DNA from: Roseococcus microcysteis
Lineage (GTDB): Bacteria > Pseudomonadota > Alphaproteobacteria > Acetobacterales > Acetobacteraceae
Assembly: GCF_014764365.1 (NCBI RefSeq)
Contig: NZ_CP061718.1
Span: 2,186,501-2,250,500 of the forward strand
DNA: 64,000 nt
Direction of reading: 5' to 3'
Position numbers and translations under genes: made by a program. Position 1 is the first letter of the stretch. The number at the start of each line of letters is the position of its first letter. Positions 54,738 to 63,177 of this stretch are shown piece by piece. A model generated the notes under the pieces. It saw nothing but the letters and a program-made list of their open reading frames with translations, did no database searches and was not told the origin of the DNA.

Positions 54738-54768
54738 TTGACCTTCCCCCCGAGGCAAGGTGCAGGTT
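54738..54768 (+). promoter_or_regulatory. CueR/MerR-type promoter before the DUF411 gene
   Basis: TTGACC (54738-54743), a 19-base spacer and CAGGTT (54763-54768). The 21-base ACCTTCCCCCCGAGGCAAGGT (54741-54761) starts ACCTTCC and ends AAGGT, as CueR operators do (ACCTTCC-n7-GGAAGGT). The extended spacer is the hallmark of MerR-family activation. The best candidate activator is the MerR protein at 51851. Confidence 0.7.
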
Positions 54769-54788
54769 CAGCAGAACGGAGAACACCC

Positions 54789-55253
54789 ATGACATCACGG
54801 CGCTCGCTGCTCACCACTGCCCTGCTCACGGCGATGCCGATCCCCGTCCTTGCCCAGCGCGCCATGCGCATCAGCGTCTGGCGCGACCCGAATTGCGGAT
54901 GCTGCACGGGCTGGGTCGCGCATCTGCGCGCCGAGGGCTTTGCCGTGTCGGACCAGGTGGTGCCCTCAGTCGCCCCGGTGCGGCGCCGTCTCGGGACGCC
55001 CGCCGATCTGCTGTCGTGCCATGCGGGCGAGATCGAGGGCTTCGTGCTCGAAGGCCATGTGCCCGCCGCCGCCATCCGCCGCCTGCTGGTCGAACGCCCC
55101 GAGGGCGTTCGTGGTCTGGCTGTACCGGAGATGCCGGTCGGCTCCCCTGGCATGGAAGTGCCCGGCGCGCCTGTGGACAGCTACGACGTGATCGCGTTCG
55201 GCAGCGGCCCGCACAGGCCCTTCATGCGCTTCAACGGGCCGAACCCGGCCTGA
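54789..55253 (+). CDS. DUF411 metal-binding protein, exported
   Basis: 154 residues: signal peptide (R-R-S-L-L-T-T-A-L-L) and a DUF411 domain with the motif D-P-N-C-G-C-C-T-G-W, which binds copper or other soft metals, and later H-x-G-E-I-E-G-F and S-P-G-M-E. DUF411 proteins occur in copper-resistance clusters. The CueR-type promoter directly before it supports copper control. The start at 54789 follows the promoter; an in-frame start at 54699 would lie upstream of it. Confidence 0.9.
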   Translation: MTSRRSLLTTALLTAMPIPVLAQRAMRISVWRDPNCGCCTGWVAHLRAEGFAVSDQVVPSVAPVRRRLGTPADLLSCHAGEIEGFVLEGHVPAAAIRRLLVERPEGVRGLAVPEMPVGSPGMEVPGAPVDSYDVIAFGSGPHRPFMRFNGPNPA

Positions 55254-55279
55254 GGCAGGCGAGGAGACACACCGCGCTC

Positions 55280-55303
55280 CCCGCCGAACGCGCATCCGGC
55301 GGG
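55280..55303. terminator. Hairpin between the convergent DUF411 and beta-propeller genes
   Basis: Stem CCCGCCG / CGGCGGG (7 bp) with a 10-base loop, lying in the 127-base gap between the two convergent stops. Confidence 0.5.
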
Positions 55304-55380
55304 CAGTGGCCCGTCGTTGGTGACGGATGGTAAGCAGTACCGCTCGCCCCCCGCAGGTTCAGGGGGTAAGGCAGCAGTCC

Positions 55381-56445
55381 TCAAGCGAGCGCGGTCGGCG
55401 TGAACAGGATGCCGTGCGGGGAGCGTCCGACGCGTGTCGTCCTGACGGCGCCGCTGCGCGGGTCCAGCGTTGCGATGCGCCCGGACCACCGCAGCGTTGC
55501 CCAGATCAAGCCATCCGCGTCAAAGGTCAGGCAGTCCGGCCCGCCGCCGATTTCGTGAACGCGCTTGACCTCAAGCGTCTCCGGGTCGAGCGCGGTGATG
55601 CGGCTGTCGACGCGCGATGTCACGTACACCAACCCATTCTGCGGCGCTTCGAACACGGCGTGGGCGCCGCGGCCGACGGTGATGCGCCGATCTGCCTGGC
55701 GGGTCACCGGATCGATGACCGTGACGAAGTCCCCGCCCATCACGCCGACCAGGATGCGGCCGCGATGCCAGAGGATGCCGGCGGGTTCCCGGCCCACATC
55801 GGCACGCCACGCTTCGGTCCTGGTGTCGAGGTCGATCGCGATCGCGGCGTCATCGCCCTGGAGCGTGACGAAGGCGTACCGGGAATCCGGGGAGAAGGTG
55901 ACATGGCTTGGCTTCCGGCCCGCCTGCAGCCGGCCCTCGAATCGCATCTCGGCACCGTCCCAGCCGTAGATGTCCACCTGGTTGCGCCGCAGGCTGGTGA
56001 CGACCAGCCGTCGCCCATCCGGCGTGAAGCCGAGGTTGTAGGGGTTGCTGATCGGCTCCCGCCGCCGCACCTCCCCGGTGCGCGGGTCGAGGAGGAACAT
56101 CTCGTTGGCACCCGAATCGCCGACCAGGATGAGGTCGCGCGCAGGCGTCAGGACCAGGTGGTGCGGTTCCCGCAGGACCGGGACGCGACGCTGGTCTCCG
56201 CTGCTCGCCGGGTCCAGCACCTGCACATTCGCATCCAGTGAGTTCAGCACGAACAGAGAGCCGGATGGCCTCGGCGCGATGGCCGGCGCCAGCGCCTGGC
56301 TGTTCGCCGTGCGCGTCGCGGCGATCAGCGGCGCTGCCAAGGCGGCGCCCACCAGAAGTCGGCGGCCGAGACGGGTTTCCTGGAAATCGAAGTGTCGCAC
56401 GGCCGGTGTCCTGGCGCTGGGGGGGGACGCAGTGTTTCCGAACAT
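55381..56445 (-). CDS. YVTN-type beta-propeller protein, exported
   Basis: 354 residues: a signal segment (R-L-G-R-R-L-L-V-G-A-A-L-A-A-P, Tat-like) and about seven propeller blades, each with strings such as I-D-P-V-T-R-Q, L-D-P-R-T-G-E-V and G-x-x-P-H-x-x-x-x-x-P. It resembles the cytochrome-D1/YVTN repeat family, some members of which help metal or electron transfer. ATG start at 56445; a longer open frame upstream is antisense to zntA and not real. Divergent from zntA across a 156-base gap. Confidence 0.82.
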   Translation of the reverse strand: MFGNTASPPSARTPAVRHFDFQETRLGRRLLVGAALAAPLIAATRTANSQALAPAIAPRPSGSLFVLNSLDANVQVLDPASSGDQRRVPVLREPHHLVLTPARDLILVGDSGANEMFLLDPRTGEVRRREPISNPYNLGFTPDGRRLVVTSLRRNQVDIYGWDGAEMRFEGRLQAGRKPSHVTFSPDSRYAFVTLQGDDAAIAIDLDTRTEAWRADVGREPAGILWHRGRILVGVMGGDFVTVIDPVTRQADRRITVGRGAHAVFEAPQNGLVYVTSRVDSRITALDPETLEVKRVHEIGGGPDCLTFDADGLIWATLRWSGRIATLDPRSGAVRTTRVGRSPHGILFTPTALA

Positions 56446-56543
56446 CACCGCCGGGGCGCAAGCAGAAAAGCGCGCGGTCCGGATCCCGGCTGGCGCGCGC
56501 TGTCCGGCTCGCAGCGAATTCGCACCAGGAAGCAAATCACCCC

Positions 56544-56574
56544 TTGAACCTCTAGTCGCTGGAAGTCCCATAAC
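56544..56574 (+). promoter_or_regulatory. MerR-type promoter of zntA
   Basis: TTGAAC (56544-56549), a 19-base spacer and CATAAC (56569-56574). The spacer region holds an imperfect dyad ACCTCTAG-n3-CTGGAAGT (56548-56566; six of eight pairs), as in ZntR/PbrR/CadR operators. It is 28 bases upstream of the zntA start and resembles the DUF411 promoter, so one MerR regulator could serve both. Confidence 0.7.
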
Positions 56575-56601
56575 GTCGTACGGGACCATTGGACGTACAT
56601 C

Positions 56602-58899
56602 ATGGGCGCAGCGACGAAACTGACCTGGCGGGTGGAGGGCATGGATTGCGCCTCCTGTGTCGCCAAGGTGACCAAGGCCGTGGAGCGGCTGCCCGGCGTC
56701 TCCGCCGTCCAGGTGAACCTCATGGCCGAGCGGCTGACGCTGGACCTCGACTCCGCCGGCAGGCCGGAGGCGGTCGAGGAGCAGGTCACAGCACTCGGCT
56801 ACGTGGCGAAGCGGCTCGATGGTGCAGTGGCGGCCGCGCCAGCGGGCGCGGCGCCGGCAGCGTGTGGCCATGACCACGATCATCACGATCACGGCCACGA
56901 GCACGACCAGGGTCACGACCACGCGCCCGCCGCCGCCAAGGCCGCGGCCCCGGAGCCCGCCGCGCACGGCCACAGCCATGCGGACCATGACGACCCCGCA
57001 GACGCCACCAAGCCCTGGTGGGCAACAGGCAAGGCGAAGCTCGTCTGGCTGCTCGGCGCGCTGGTCGTCGGCGCCTATGCGCTCTCCCTCATCCTGCCTG
57101 AACGGCTGACGTATCCCCTGTTCCTCGCCGCCACCGCCGTCGCACTGGTGCCGTTCGGCCGGCGCGCCTGGGCACTGGCCCGTGCCGGCAGTCCGTTCAG
57201 TATCGAGACCCTGATGGTGACCGCGGCCGTCGGCGCGACGGTGATCGGGGCCGCCGAGGAGGCCGCGATCGTCGTGCTGCTCTTCGCGGTCGGCGAATTG
57301 CTGGAGAACGTCGCCGCCGGCCGCGCCCGCGCCGGCATCCGTGCGTTGGCGAGCCTGATGCCGCGGGTCGCGCAGCGCATCCGCGCCGACGGCGGCACCG
57401 ACGAGATCCCGGCTGACCGCCTCGCGGTTGGTGACCTCGTGCTGATCCGCCCAGGCGACCGCGTGCCGTGCGACGGCACCATCGAGGAAGGCTCGTCGGC
57501 GCTCGACGAAAGCCCGGTGACCGGTGAAAGCATTCCCGTTGCCCGCGGACCCGGGGAGGCGGTGGTCGCCGGCTCGATCAACGCCGATGGCGCGATCCGT
57601 GTCCGCGTGACGCGCGCCGCCAGCGACAACACCATCGCCCGCATCATCCGCATGGTGGAGGACGCCACGGCATCGCGCGCGCCGACGCAGCGCTTCATCG
57701 AGCGGTTCTCCGAATGGTGGACGCCAGGGGCGATGATCGTCTCGCTGCTGGTGATCGTCATCACGCCCTTCGCCTTTGGATGGGACTGGAGCACGAGCCT
57801 CTATCGGGGCCTCGCGATCCTGCTGATCGCCTGCCCCTGCGCGCTGGTCATCTCGGTGCCCGCGGCGATGGCCTCGGGGCTGTCGGCGGGCGCGCGACGC
57901 GGCCTGCTGGTCAAGGGTGGCGCGGCGCTGGAGGCGATCGGCGCCGCCCGCACCGTGGCCTTCGACAAGACCGGTACGCTGACCGAGGGCCGGCCCAACG
58001 TCACCGACATCCTCGCTGCCGACGGCCGCAGCCCCGAGCAGATGCTCGCCCTCGCCGCGGCGGTGGAGCAGGGCTCGGCCCATCCACTCGCCAAGGCGAT
58101 TCTGGCCGAGGCGGCGGCGCGCAGCATCACCGTGCCGCCGGCGAGCGCGCAAGCCGCCATCCCAGGCCGCGCCGTGACGGGGACGGTGGATGCCGTCGCC
58201 GTGTCCGTCGGCAGCCCGCGCCATGCGCGTGAGGCGAATGCCACACTCGGCGTGCTCGAGGCGGCGCTCGATCGCCTGGAAGGCGAGGGCAAGACGGTCG
58301 CGGTGGTGCTGGCCGGTGGCGCCGTCGCTGGCCTGATCGCGCTCCGCGACGAGCCCCGGGCCGACGCCGTGGCCGGCATCGCCGCGATCACGGCGCTCGG
58401 CGTGCGTCCCGTCATGCTCACGGGAGACAACCGCCGCACCGGCGAGGCGATCGCCATCTCGCTCGGCCTCGACGCCAAGGCGGAGTTGCTGCCGGATGAC
58501 AAGCTGCGCGAGATCGGCAAGCTGCGGGAACGCGGCAGCGTCGTCATGGTCGGTGACGGGATCAACGACGCGCCGGCCCTCGCCGCGGCAAATGTCGGCG
58601 TGGCCATGGGTGGCGGCACCGATGTGGCATTGGAGACCGCGGATGCGGCGGTGCTGAAGGACCGTGTCACGGGCGTGGCGGAACTGATCGGCCTGTCGCG
58701 CGCGACGATGGCGAACGTCAAGCAGAACGTCGCCGTCGCGGTGGGCCTCAAGGGCGTGTTTTTGGTGACGACGCTGATGGGCGTCACCGGGCTGTGGCCG
58801 GCGATCCTCGCTGATACCGGCGCGACAGTGCTGGTCACGCTGAACGCGCTGCGGCTGCTGCGCTGGTCGCCGACGGCACGCACGAACGCGTCGTCATGA
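56602..58899 (+). CDS. zntA: P1B-type Zn/Cd/Pb-exporting ATPase
   Basis: 765 residues. An N-terminal heavy-metal-associated domain has G-M-D-C-A-S-C (Cys16 and Cys19), followed by a His/Asp-rich stretch (residues about 92-133). ATPase motifs: A-C-P-C-A-L-V-I-S in helix 6, D-K-T-G-T-L-T, S-A-H-P-L-A-K, M-L-T-G-D-N and G-D-G-I-N-D-A-P. The ZntA-type acid and base are present: Lys in N-V-A-V-A-V-G-L-K and Asp in A-D-T-G-A-T. It exports Zn, Cd or Pb from the cytoplasm. Driven by the MerR-type promoter upstream. Confidence 0.95.
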   Translation: MGAATKLTWRVEGMDCASCVAKVTKAVERLPGVSAVQVNLMAERLTLDLDSAGRPEAVEEQVTALGYVAKRLDGAVAAAPAGAAPAACGHDHDHHDHGHEHDQGHDHAPAAAKAAAPEPAAHGHSHADHDDPADATKPWWATGKAKLVWLLGALVVGAYALSLILPERLTYPLFLAATAVALVPFGRRAWALARAGSPFSIETLMVTAAVGATVIGAAEEAAIVVLLFAVGELLENVAAGRARAGIRALASLMPRVAQRIRADGGTDEIPADRLAVGDLVLIRPGDRVPCDGTIEEGSSALDESPVTGESIPVARGPGEAVVAGSINADGAIRVRVTRAASDNTIARIIRMVEDATASRAPTQRFIERFSEWWTPGAMIVSLLVIVITPFAFGWDWSTSLYRGLAILLIACPCALVISVPAAMASGLSAGARRGLLVKGGAALEAIGAARTVAFDKTGTLTEGRPNVTDILAADGRSPEQMLALAAAVEQGSAHPLAKAILAEAAARSITVPPASAQAAIPGRAVTGTVDAVAVSVGSPRHAREANATLGVLEAALDRLEGEGKTVAVVLAGGAVAGLIALRDEPRADAVAGIAAITALGVRPVMLTGDNRRTGEAIAISLGLDAKAELLPDDKLREIGKLRERGSVVMVGDGINDAPALAAANVGVAMGGGTDVALETADAAVLKDRVTGVAELIGLSRATMANVKQNVAVAVGLKGVFLVTTLMGVTGLWPAILADTGATVLVTLNALRLLRWSPTARTNASS

Positions 58900-59006
58900 C
58901 CACGCCCTTCGATCGCCCAAGCGGCGCAGCCATCCTGGCCACGCAAGCGCGACCTATCATCGCGACGCACACCGTAAGGGGGGATCCGGCTGAGGGAGAC
59001 CTTCGA

Positions 59007-59465
59007 ATGAAAGCCCTGAGAACGAGCGTGCTGATGACCGCGATCTTTCTCGCCTGGCGCGCGATCGTCGGCGTTCCGGCAGCCGCACAGGACGTCGAGG
59101 CCGGCGGCCTGCTGCTCACGGGCGCCTGGATCAAGGCGGCCGAGCAGGATCGGGACCTCTCCTACGCCTTCGTCACGGTCCGCAACCGTGGCCAGGAACC
59201 TGACCGGCTGGTCGCTGCCTTTTCGCCCGTGGCCGCCGCAGTCGAGATCCGCATGCCCGATCCTTCCGTCGCCGATGGTGCGCGGACCATGACCGAGGGG
59301 CTGACCATCCCAGCCGCTGGGGTTGTCGCGCTGGAACCGAACGGACCGCACCTGTTCCTGCGCGGCATCCAACAACCGCTCGGCGTTGGCGACGCCATTC
59401 GCATCGTGCTGCGCTTTGAGCGTGCCGGTCCGGTGACGCTGCAACTCCGCGCCCACTACCACTGA
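59007..59465 (+). CDS. PCu(A)C-like periplasmic copper-chaperone protein, ligand set degenerate
   Basis: 152 residues: a signal peptide (R-T-S-V-L-M-T-A-I-F-L-A ... A-A-A-Q) and a PCuAC fold (T-G-A-W-I-K-A, I-P-A-A-G-V-V-A-L-E-P-N-G-P-H-L-F-L-R-G). The usual H-x10-M-x21-H-x-M ligands are not all there: the first His is Arg (E-I-R-M), and the last Met is Leu (H-L-F-L). It may bind another metal or act as a scaffold. GAGGGAGAC ribosome site before 59007. It lies 107 bases after zntA. Confidence 0.8.
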   Translation: MKALRTSVLMTAIFLAWRAIVGVPAAAQDVEAGGLLLTGAWIKAAEQDRDLSYAFVTVRNRGQEPDRLVAAFSPVAAAVEIRMPDPSVADGARTMTEGLTIPAAGVVALEPNGPHLFLRGIQQPLGVGDAIRIVLRFERAGPVTLQLRAHYH

Positions 59466-59472
59466 GCGTCGC

Positions 59473-59655
59473 ATGGCAGCACCTGGCCCGACCGAGGAGG
59501 AGGAGCATCGCCGCATGCTATCGCGGCGACGCGGGCGGTCCATCGCGCTCCTGGTAATCCTGTTCGCGCTATCGGGACTTCTCTACGCGATCTCTCTCGC
59601 GAAGGTGGGTCAACAAGTCCAGACGCCCTCAGCCCGGTCAGGTGCGGTGCGATGA
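59473..59655 (+). CDS. Small single-pass membrane protein, CoxF-like
   Basis: 60 residues: an acidic start (E-E-E-E-H-R-R), a basic patch R-R-R-G-R-S and one membrane helix (about residues 22-43), followed by a short periplasmic tail. The organisation resembles small CoxF/cytochrome-oxidase-associated proteins, but the family match is uncertain at this length. It overlaps lnt by four bases (ATGA), so it is translated as part of this operon. Confidence 0.6.
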   Translation: MAAPGPTEEEEHRRMLSRRRGRSIALLVILFALSGLLYAISLAKVGQQVQTPSARSGAVR

Positions 59656-61214
59656 CCACAGCCGCACTGACTACCGTGCCCGTTGGCACCGCACTGCCAG
59701 CACAGGTGAGCGCTGCCGTGTGGCTGTTGGCCCCGGTCCTCGGCGCGGTCCAGGCGCTGGCCTTTGCGCCGCTGCATGTGGCGGTGGCGCTGCCGATCGC
59801 CTTCGGCGGCTTGTTCCTGCTTTTGAATCGGACGCGATCGCTGCGCGACGCCTTCGTGCTCGGCTGGCTGTTCGGCGCTGGATCGTTTCTGGTCGGCCTG
59901 TCCTGGATCACCGAGGCGTTCGCCGTCGACACGGCGCGCTTCGGCGCCCTTGCCTTGCCGGCGCTGGTCGTGCTCGCAGCCGGGCTTGGTGTATTCCCGG
60001 CGCTCTCGCTCACCGCTGCGAGGCTGCTTGTGGGCGATCGCCAGGGCGCACCGCTCGCGGCCGCGCTGCTGGCCGCATGGGCTGCGGGCGAATGGCTGCG
60101 CGGCACGGTCCTGACCGGCTTTCCCTGGAACCTCGCCGGCTATGCCTTGGGTGCCTCGGACGCACTGCTCCAGGTCACTGCGCTCAGCGGCATCTACGGC
60201 GCCGGGCTGCTTGCCGTCGCGACCGGTATCCTTCCCGCACTTGCCGTCCGCCAACGGCGGATCTGGCCAGCCGCGCTGGCTGTCATGCTGCTGGCAGGCG
60301 CCTGGGGCCACGGCGCGTTGCGCCTCGCCGAGGTCACGCCCGTGGCGGTGACGGGCGTGCGCCTACGGATCGTCCAGCCGAACATCGCGCAAGACCTGAA
60401 ATGGGCGGAGGGCGAGCGCGAAGTGATCCTGGCACGCCTGCTGTCGCTCAGCGCTCCGGCGGCCGAGGGCACAGCGCCGCCGACGCATGTCCTCTGGCCG
60501 GAATCGGCGGTGCCCTACCTGATTGCGGAGGCGCCCGCCATCCGCGCACGGCTCGCTGCCGTGGTTCCACCGGATGGCGCTCTGCTGACCGGCGCGGTGC
60601 GTCGCAGCGTTGCGCAGGAGGGACGGCCGGCACTGCTCAACAGCATCGTTGCACTCGACGTCCGCGGCGAAATCACCGCCGCATATGACAAGATCCGCCT
60701 TGTCCCGTTCGGCGAGTACCAGCCCCTGCGTCGCATCCTGGCGGCCCTGCCGAAGATGACGGTGGGCGAGGTGGACTTCATCCCCGGCGCACCGCGTCGC
60801 GCGCTGTCCGCCGCTGGCCTGCCACCGGCCTGGCCGTTGATCTGCTACGAGGCAATCTTCCCGACGCGGCCACCAGCCGGGGAGGCCGCGCCACGCTGGA
60901 TCCTGACGGTGACGAACGACGCGTGGTTCGGGACCTCCTGGGGTCCGTACCAGCACGCGCTGGCCGCCCGAGTGCGCGGGATCGAGCTTGGCCTGCCGGT
61001 GGTGCGCGCCGCAAACAGCGGCATCTCCTTCGTCACCGATGCCTACGGGCGGGAGATGGCGCGGTTGCCGCTTGCCACGGTAGGGGTCCTGGATGTGGCG
61101 CTGCCTGGAGCGATCGCGGAGGCCACGCCATACGCGCGCTGGGGCGACCTGCCCTTCGCGCTCGCCGTGATGCTGCTGGCCGTCACCGCCGTGGCGCTGC
61201 GGAGGCGGCCATGA
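59652..61214 (+). CDS. lnt: Apolipoprotein N-acyltransferase Lnt
   Basis: 520 residues: eight or so N-terminal helices and a carbon-nitrogen-hydrolase domain. The catalytic triad is Glu in W-P-E-S-A-V-P-Y, Lys in Y-D-K-I-R-L-V-P-F-G-E-Y and Cys in I-C-Y-E-A-I-F-P. It adds the third acyl chain to lipoproteins. In most genomes it sits in a housekeeping locus; here it lies in a metal operon and is probably a second copy. Overlaps both neighbours by four bases. Confidence 0.93.
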   Translation: MTTAALTTVPVGTALPAQVSAAVWLLAPVLGAVQALAFAPLHVAVALPIAFGGLFLLLNRTRSLRDAFVLGWLFGAGSFLVGLSWITEAFAVDTARFGALALPALVVLAAGLGVFPALSLTAARLLVGDRQGAPLAAALLAAWAAGEWLRGTVLTGFPWNLAGYALGASDALLQVTALSGIYGAGLLAVATGILPALAVRQRRIWPAALAVMLLAGAWGHGALRLAEVTPVAVTGVRLRIVQPNIAQDLKWAEGEREVILARLLSLSAPAAEGTAPPTHVLWPESAVPYLIAEAPAIRARLAAVVPPDGALLTGAVRRSVAQEGRPALLNSIVALDVRGEITAAYDKIRLVPFGEYQPLRRILAALPKMTVGEVDFIPGAPRRALSAAGLPPAWPLICYEAIFPTRPPAGEAAPRWILTVTNDAWFGTSWGPYQHALAARVRGIELGLPVVRAANSGISFVTDAYGREMARLPLATVGVLDVALPGAIAEATPYARWGDLPFALAVMLLAVTAVALRRRP

Positions 61215-61933
61215 CGCTTGAGTGGAGCCTGCTCGGCCTGTTCCTGGCCTTCGGTGGCGGGCTGGTGTCCTTTCTTTCACCCTGCGTCCTGCCGCTGGTG
61301 CCGGGCTACGTCGCCTGGGTCGCCGGCACCGATCTCGCCACAGCACGCGCCGAGCGATGGCGCGCGCTGCGGCTGTCCATCTTCTTCGTGTTCGGCTTCG
61401 GGCTGGTCTTCGTGCTGCTCGGCCTTGGGGCGACGGCGATCGGCGGGCTGCTGCGCAGTTGGTCCTACGAACTCACCATGGTCGCGGGCGGCCTGATCGC
61501 GCTGATGGGCCTGGTGCAGATGGGCGTGCTGCGCGCCGCGCCGCTGATGCGCGACCTTCGCTTCCGCCCGCCCTCCGAGGGCGGTGGCCCGGTCTCCGCC
61601 ACGCTGATCGGCATCGCCTTCGGCTTCGGCTGGACGCCCTGCATCGGGCCAGTGCTGGCTGGCGTGCTGACGGCGGCGGCGCTGACGCCCGGCGCCGGGG
61701 TCGGGCTGCTCGCCGCCTATGCGCTCGGCCTGGGTGTGCCCTTCCTGCTGGCGGCCTTCTACCTGCCGGCGGTGATGGCCCGCGCGCGGCGGCTCGGGCG
61801 GCTCGGGCGCATCCTCCAGGTCGCAAGCGGCGCCGTCATGCTCGCTGCCGGCCTGGCCATCGCAACCGGCGAGATGACTCGGCTCGCCATTTGGATCCTG
61901 GAGGCATTTCCATGGTTGGCACGGCTGGGATGA
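61211..61933 (+). CDS. CcdA/DsbD-type thiol-reductant transporter
   Basis: 240 residues, six membrane helices. The CcdA signature is present in both halves: S-P-C-V-L-P-L-V-P-G-Y and G-W-T-P-C-I-G-P-V-L, each with the redox Cys. It moves electrons from cytoplasmic thioredoxin to periplasmic partners for cytochrome c maturation or metal-protein repair. It is coupled to lnt and lspA by ATGA overlaps, and a DsbA-like protein follows, its likely partner. Confidence 0.92.
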   Translation: MTLEWSLLGLFLAFGGGLVSFLSPCVLPLVPGYVAWVAGTDLATARAERWRALRLSIFFVFGFGLVFVLLGLGATAIGGLLRSWSYELTMVAGGLIALMGLVQMGVLRAAPLMRDLRFRPPSEGGGPVSATLIGIAFGFGWTPCIGPVLAGVLTAAALTPGAGVGLLAAYALGLGVPFLLAAFYLPAVMARARRLGRLGRILQVASGAVMLAAGLAIATGEMTRLAIWILEAFPWLARLG

Positions 61934-62433
61934 CCACGCCCGCCCCCCGCGCATTGCGGCGCTTCGGCCTGATCGCGGCACCGATCGCCATGGTCATCGA
62001 CCAGGCTAGCAAGGCCTGGGCGCTCGACGCGCTCTGGCCACCCTACAGCGAGGGCATTGCGCTGCTGCCAGTGCTGAACCTGCGGCTCGGCTTTAACACC
62101 GGCGTCACCTTCGGGATGTTCGCCGAAAGCGCGGCAGGGGCAGTGTGGCTGCTCGTCGGCATCAAGCTCGCCGTCGTCGCATGGCTGCTGCATTGGCTGC
62201 GGCGTGCGGCCACCCGGACCGAGGCGACAGCGATTGGCCTCATCATCGGGGGCGCGCTTGGCAACATCGTCGACCGCCTGCGCATTGGCGCGGTCACGGA
62301 TTTTATCGACGCGCACTATGGTGGTTGGCACTGGCCGACCTTCAACATGGCCGATGTCGCCATCGTCAGCGGTGTCACGCTGCTGGTACTGACCAGCTTC
62401 CGCGCGCCCGCGCCACAGGCGCAGCCGCAATGA
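61930..62433 (+). CDS. lspA: Lipoprotein signal peptidase LspA
   Basis: 167 residues, four helices. Family motifs: I-D-Q-A-S-K, N-T-G-V-T-F-G-M-F, and the two catalytic Asp in N-I-V-D-R-L-R and F-N-M-A-D-V-A. It removes signal peptides of prolipoproteins. LspA homologues are known beside Pb/Zn ATPases (PbrC). The ATG at 61930 overlaps the previous stop. Confidence 0.95.
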   Translation: MTTPAPRALRRFGLIAAPIAMVIDQASKAWALDALWPPYSEGIALLPVLNLRLGFNTGVTFGMFAESAAGAVWLLVGIKLAVVAWLLHWLRRAATRTEATAIGLIIGGALGNIVDRLRIGAVTDFIDAHYGGWHWPTFNMADVAIVSGVTLLVLTSFRAPAPQAQPQ

Positions 62434-62462
62434 CCACGATCCTTGAACCGGAGGAACCACCG

Positions 62463-63131
62463 ATGTCCCATGTCACCACCCGCCGGGCGGCGCTCTCCGT
62501 CGCGTTTTCCTTTCCCGCGGCGGCCGCATTCGCGCAGGCGCCCGGGCCCCAGGCCTTCGAGCCGACGGCGCCCGGCCCAGACACGCCTCGCCCCTTGCCC
62601 GGCGAGCGCATCATCGGCCGCGCCGACGCGCCGGTGGCGGTCATCGAGTACCACTCCCTGACCTGCGGCAATTGCGCGAACTTCCACACCACGATCTTTC
62701 CGCGCATCCGCACGGCCTTCATTGAACCGGGGCTGGTCCGCTTCGTGATGCGTGACTTCCCGCTCGATCGCGTCGCGCTCGAAGCCGCGGCGATGGTCCA
62801 TTGCGGCGGGCCGGAGCGCTACGAGGCGCTGATCTCGACCCTCTACACGAACAAGGAGAGTTGGGCGCATAGCCCGGATGCGCGCACCTGGCTGCGTCGC
62901 ACCGGCACGCTTGCCGGGATACCGGCGGCGCGGATCGACGCCTGCATGACCGACCGCGGCTTCACCGACCCGATCATCCTGATGCGGCTGCAGGGCGAGC
63001 GCGAGTCGGGCGTCAACGCGACCCCGTCTTTCGTGATCAACGGTCAGTTGCATCGCGGCGTGCAGAGCTTCGAGCGCTTCTCTGCCCTCGTCCGCCCGCT
63101 GCTGCCGCCCGGCACGGCGCCGCGCGGCTGA
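62463..63131 (+). CDS. DsbA-like thioredoxin-fold oxidoreductase, exported
   Basis: 222 residues: a signal peptide (T-T-R-R-A-A-L-S-V-A-F-S-F; possibly Tat) and a thioredoxin fold with active site C-G-N-C (T-C-G-N-C-A-N-F-H) and the cis-Pro loop T-P-S-F-V-I-N. It is of the DsbA/DsbG relative type. Start 62463 has a GGAGGAAC site; a start at 62430 overlapping lspA is also possible. It could be the periplasmic partner of the CcdA-like protein. Confidence 0.88.
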   Translation: MSHVTTRRAALSVAFSFPAAAAFAQAPGPQAFEPTAPGPDTPRPLPGERIIGRADAPVAVIEYHSLTCGNCANFHTTIFPRIRTAFIEPGLVRFVMRDFPLDRVALEAAAMVHCGGPERYEALISTLYTNKESWAHSPDARTWLRRTGTLAGIPAARIDACMTDRGFTDPIILMRLQGERESGVNATPSFVINGQLHRGVQSFERFSALVRPLLPPGTAPRG

Positions 63132-63177
63132 CGATGCGGGGTTGCCTTCCGCATCGGAGCAGGGCACGGACCCAGGC

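Noticed and set aside
55254-55379. Possible riboswitch near the convergent DUF411 and propeller stops
   Set aside because: No conserved box of a known class was recognised and both flanking genes end here; a hairpin terminator explains the pairing.
56446-58224. Upstream extension of the beta-propeller protein by about 590 codons
   Set aside because: It is antisense to zntA, which is complete; the propeller's signal peptide starts at 56445.
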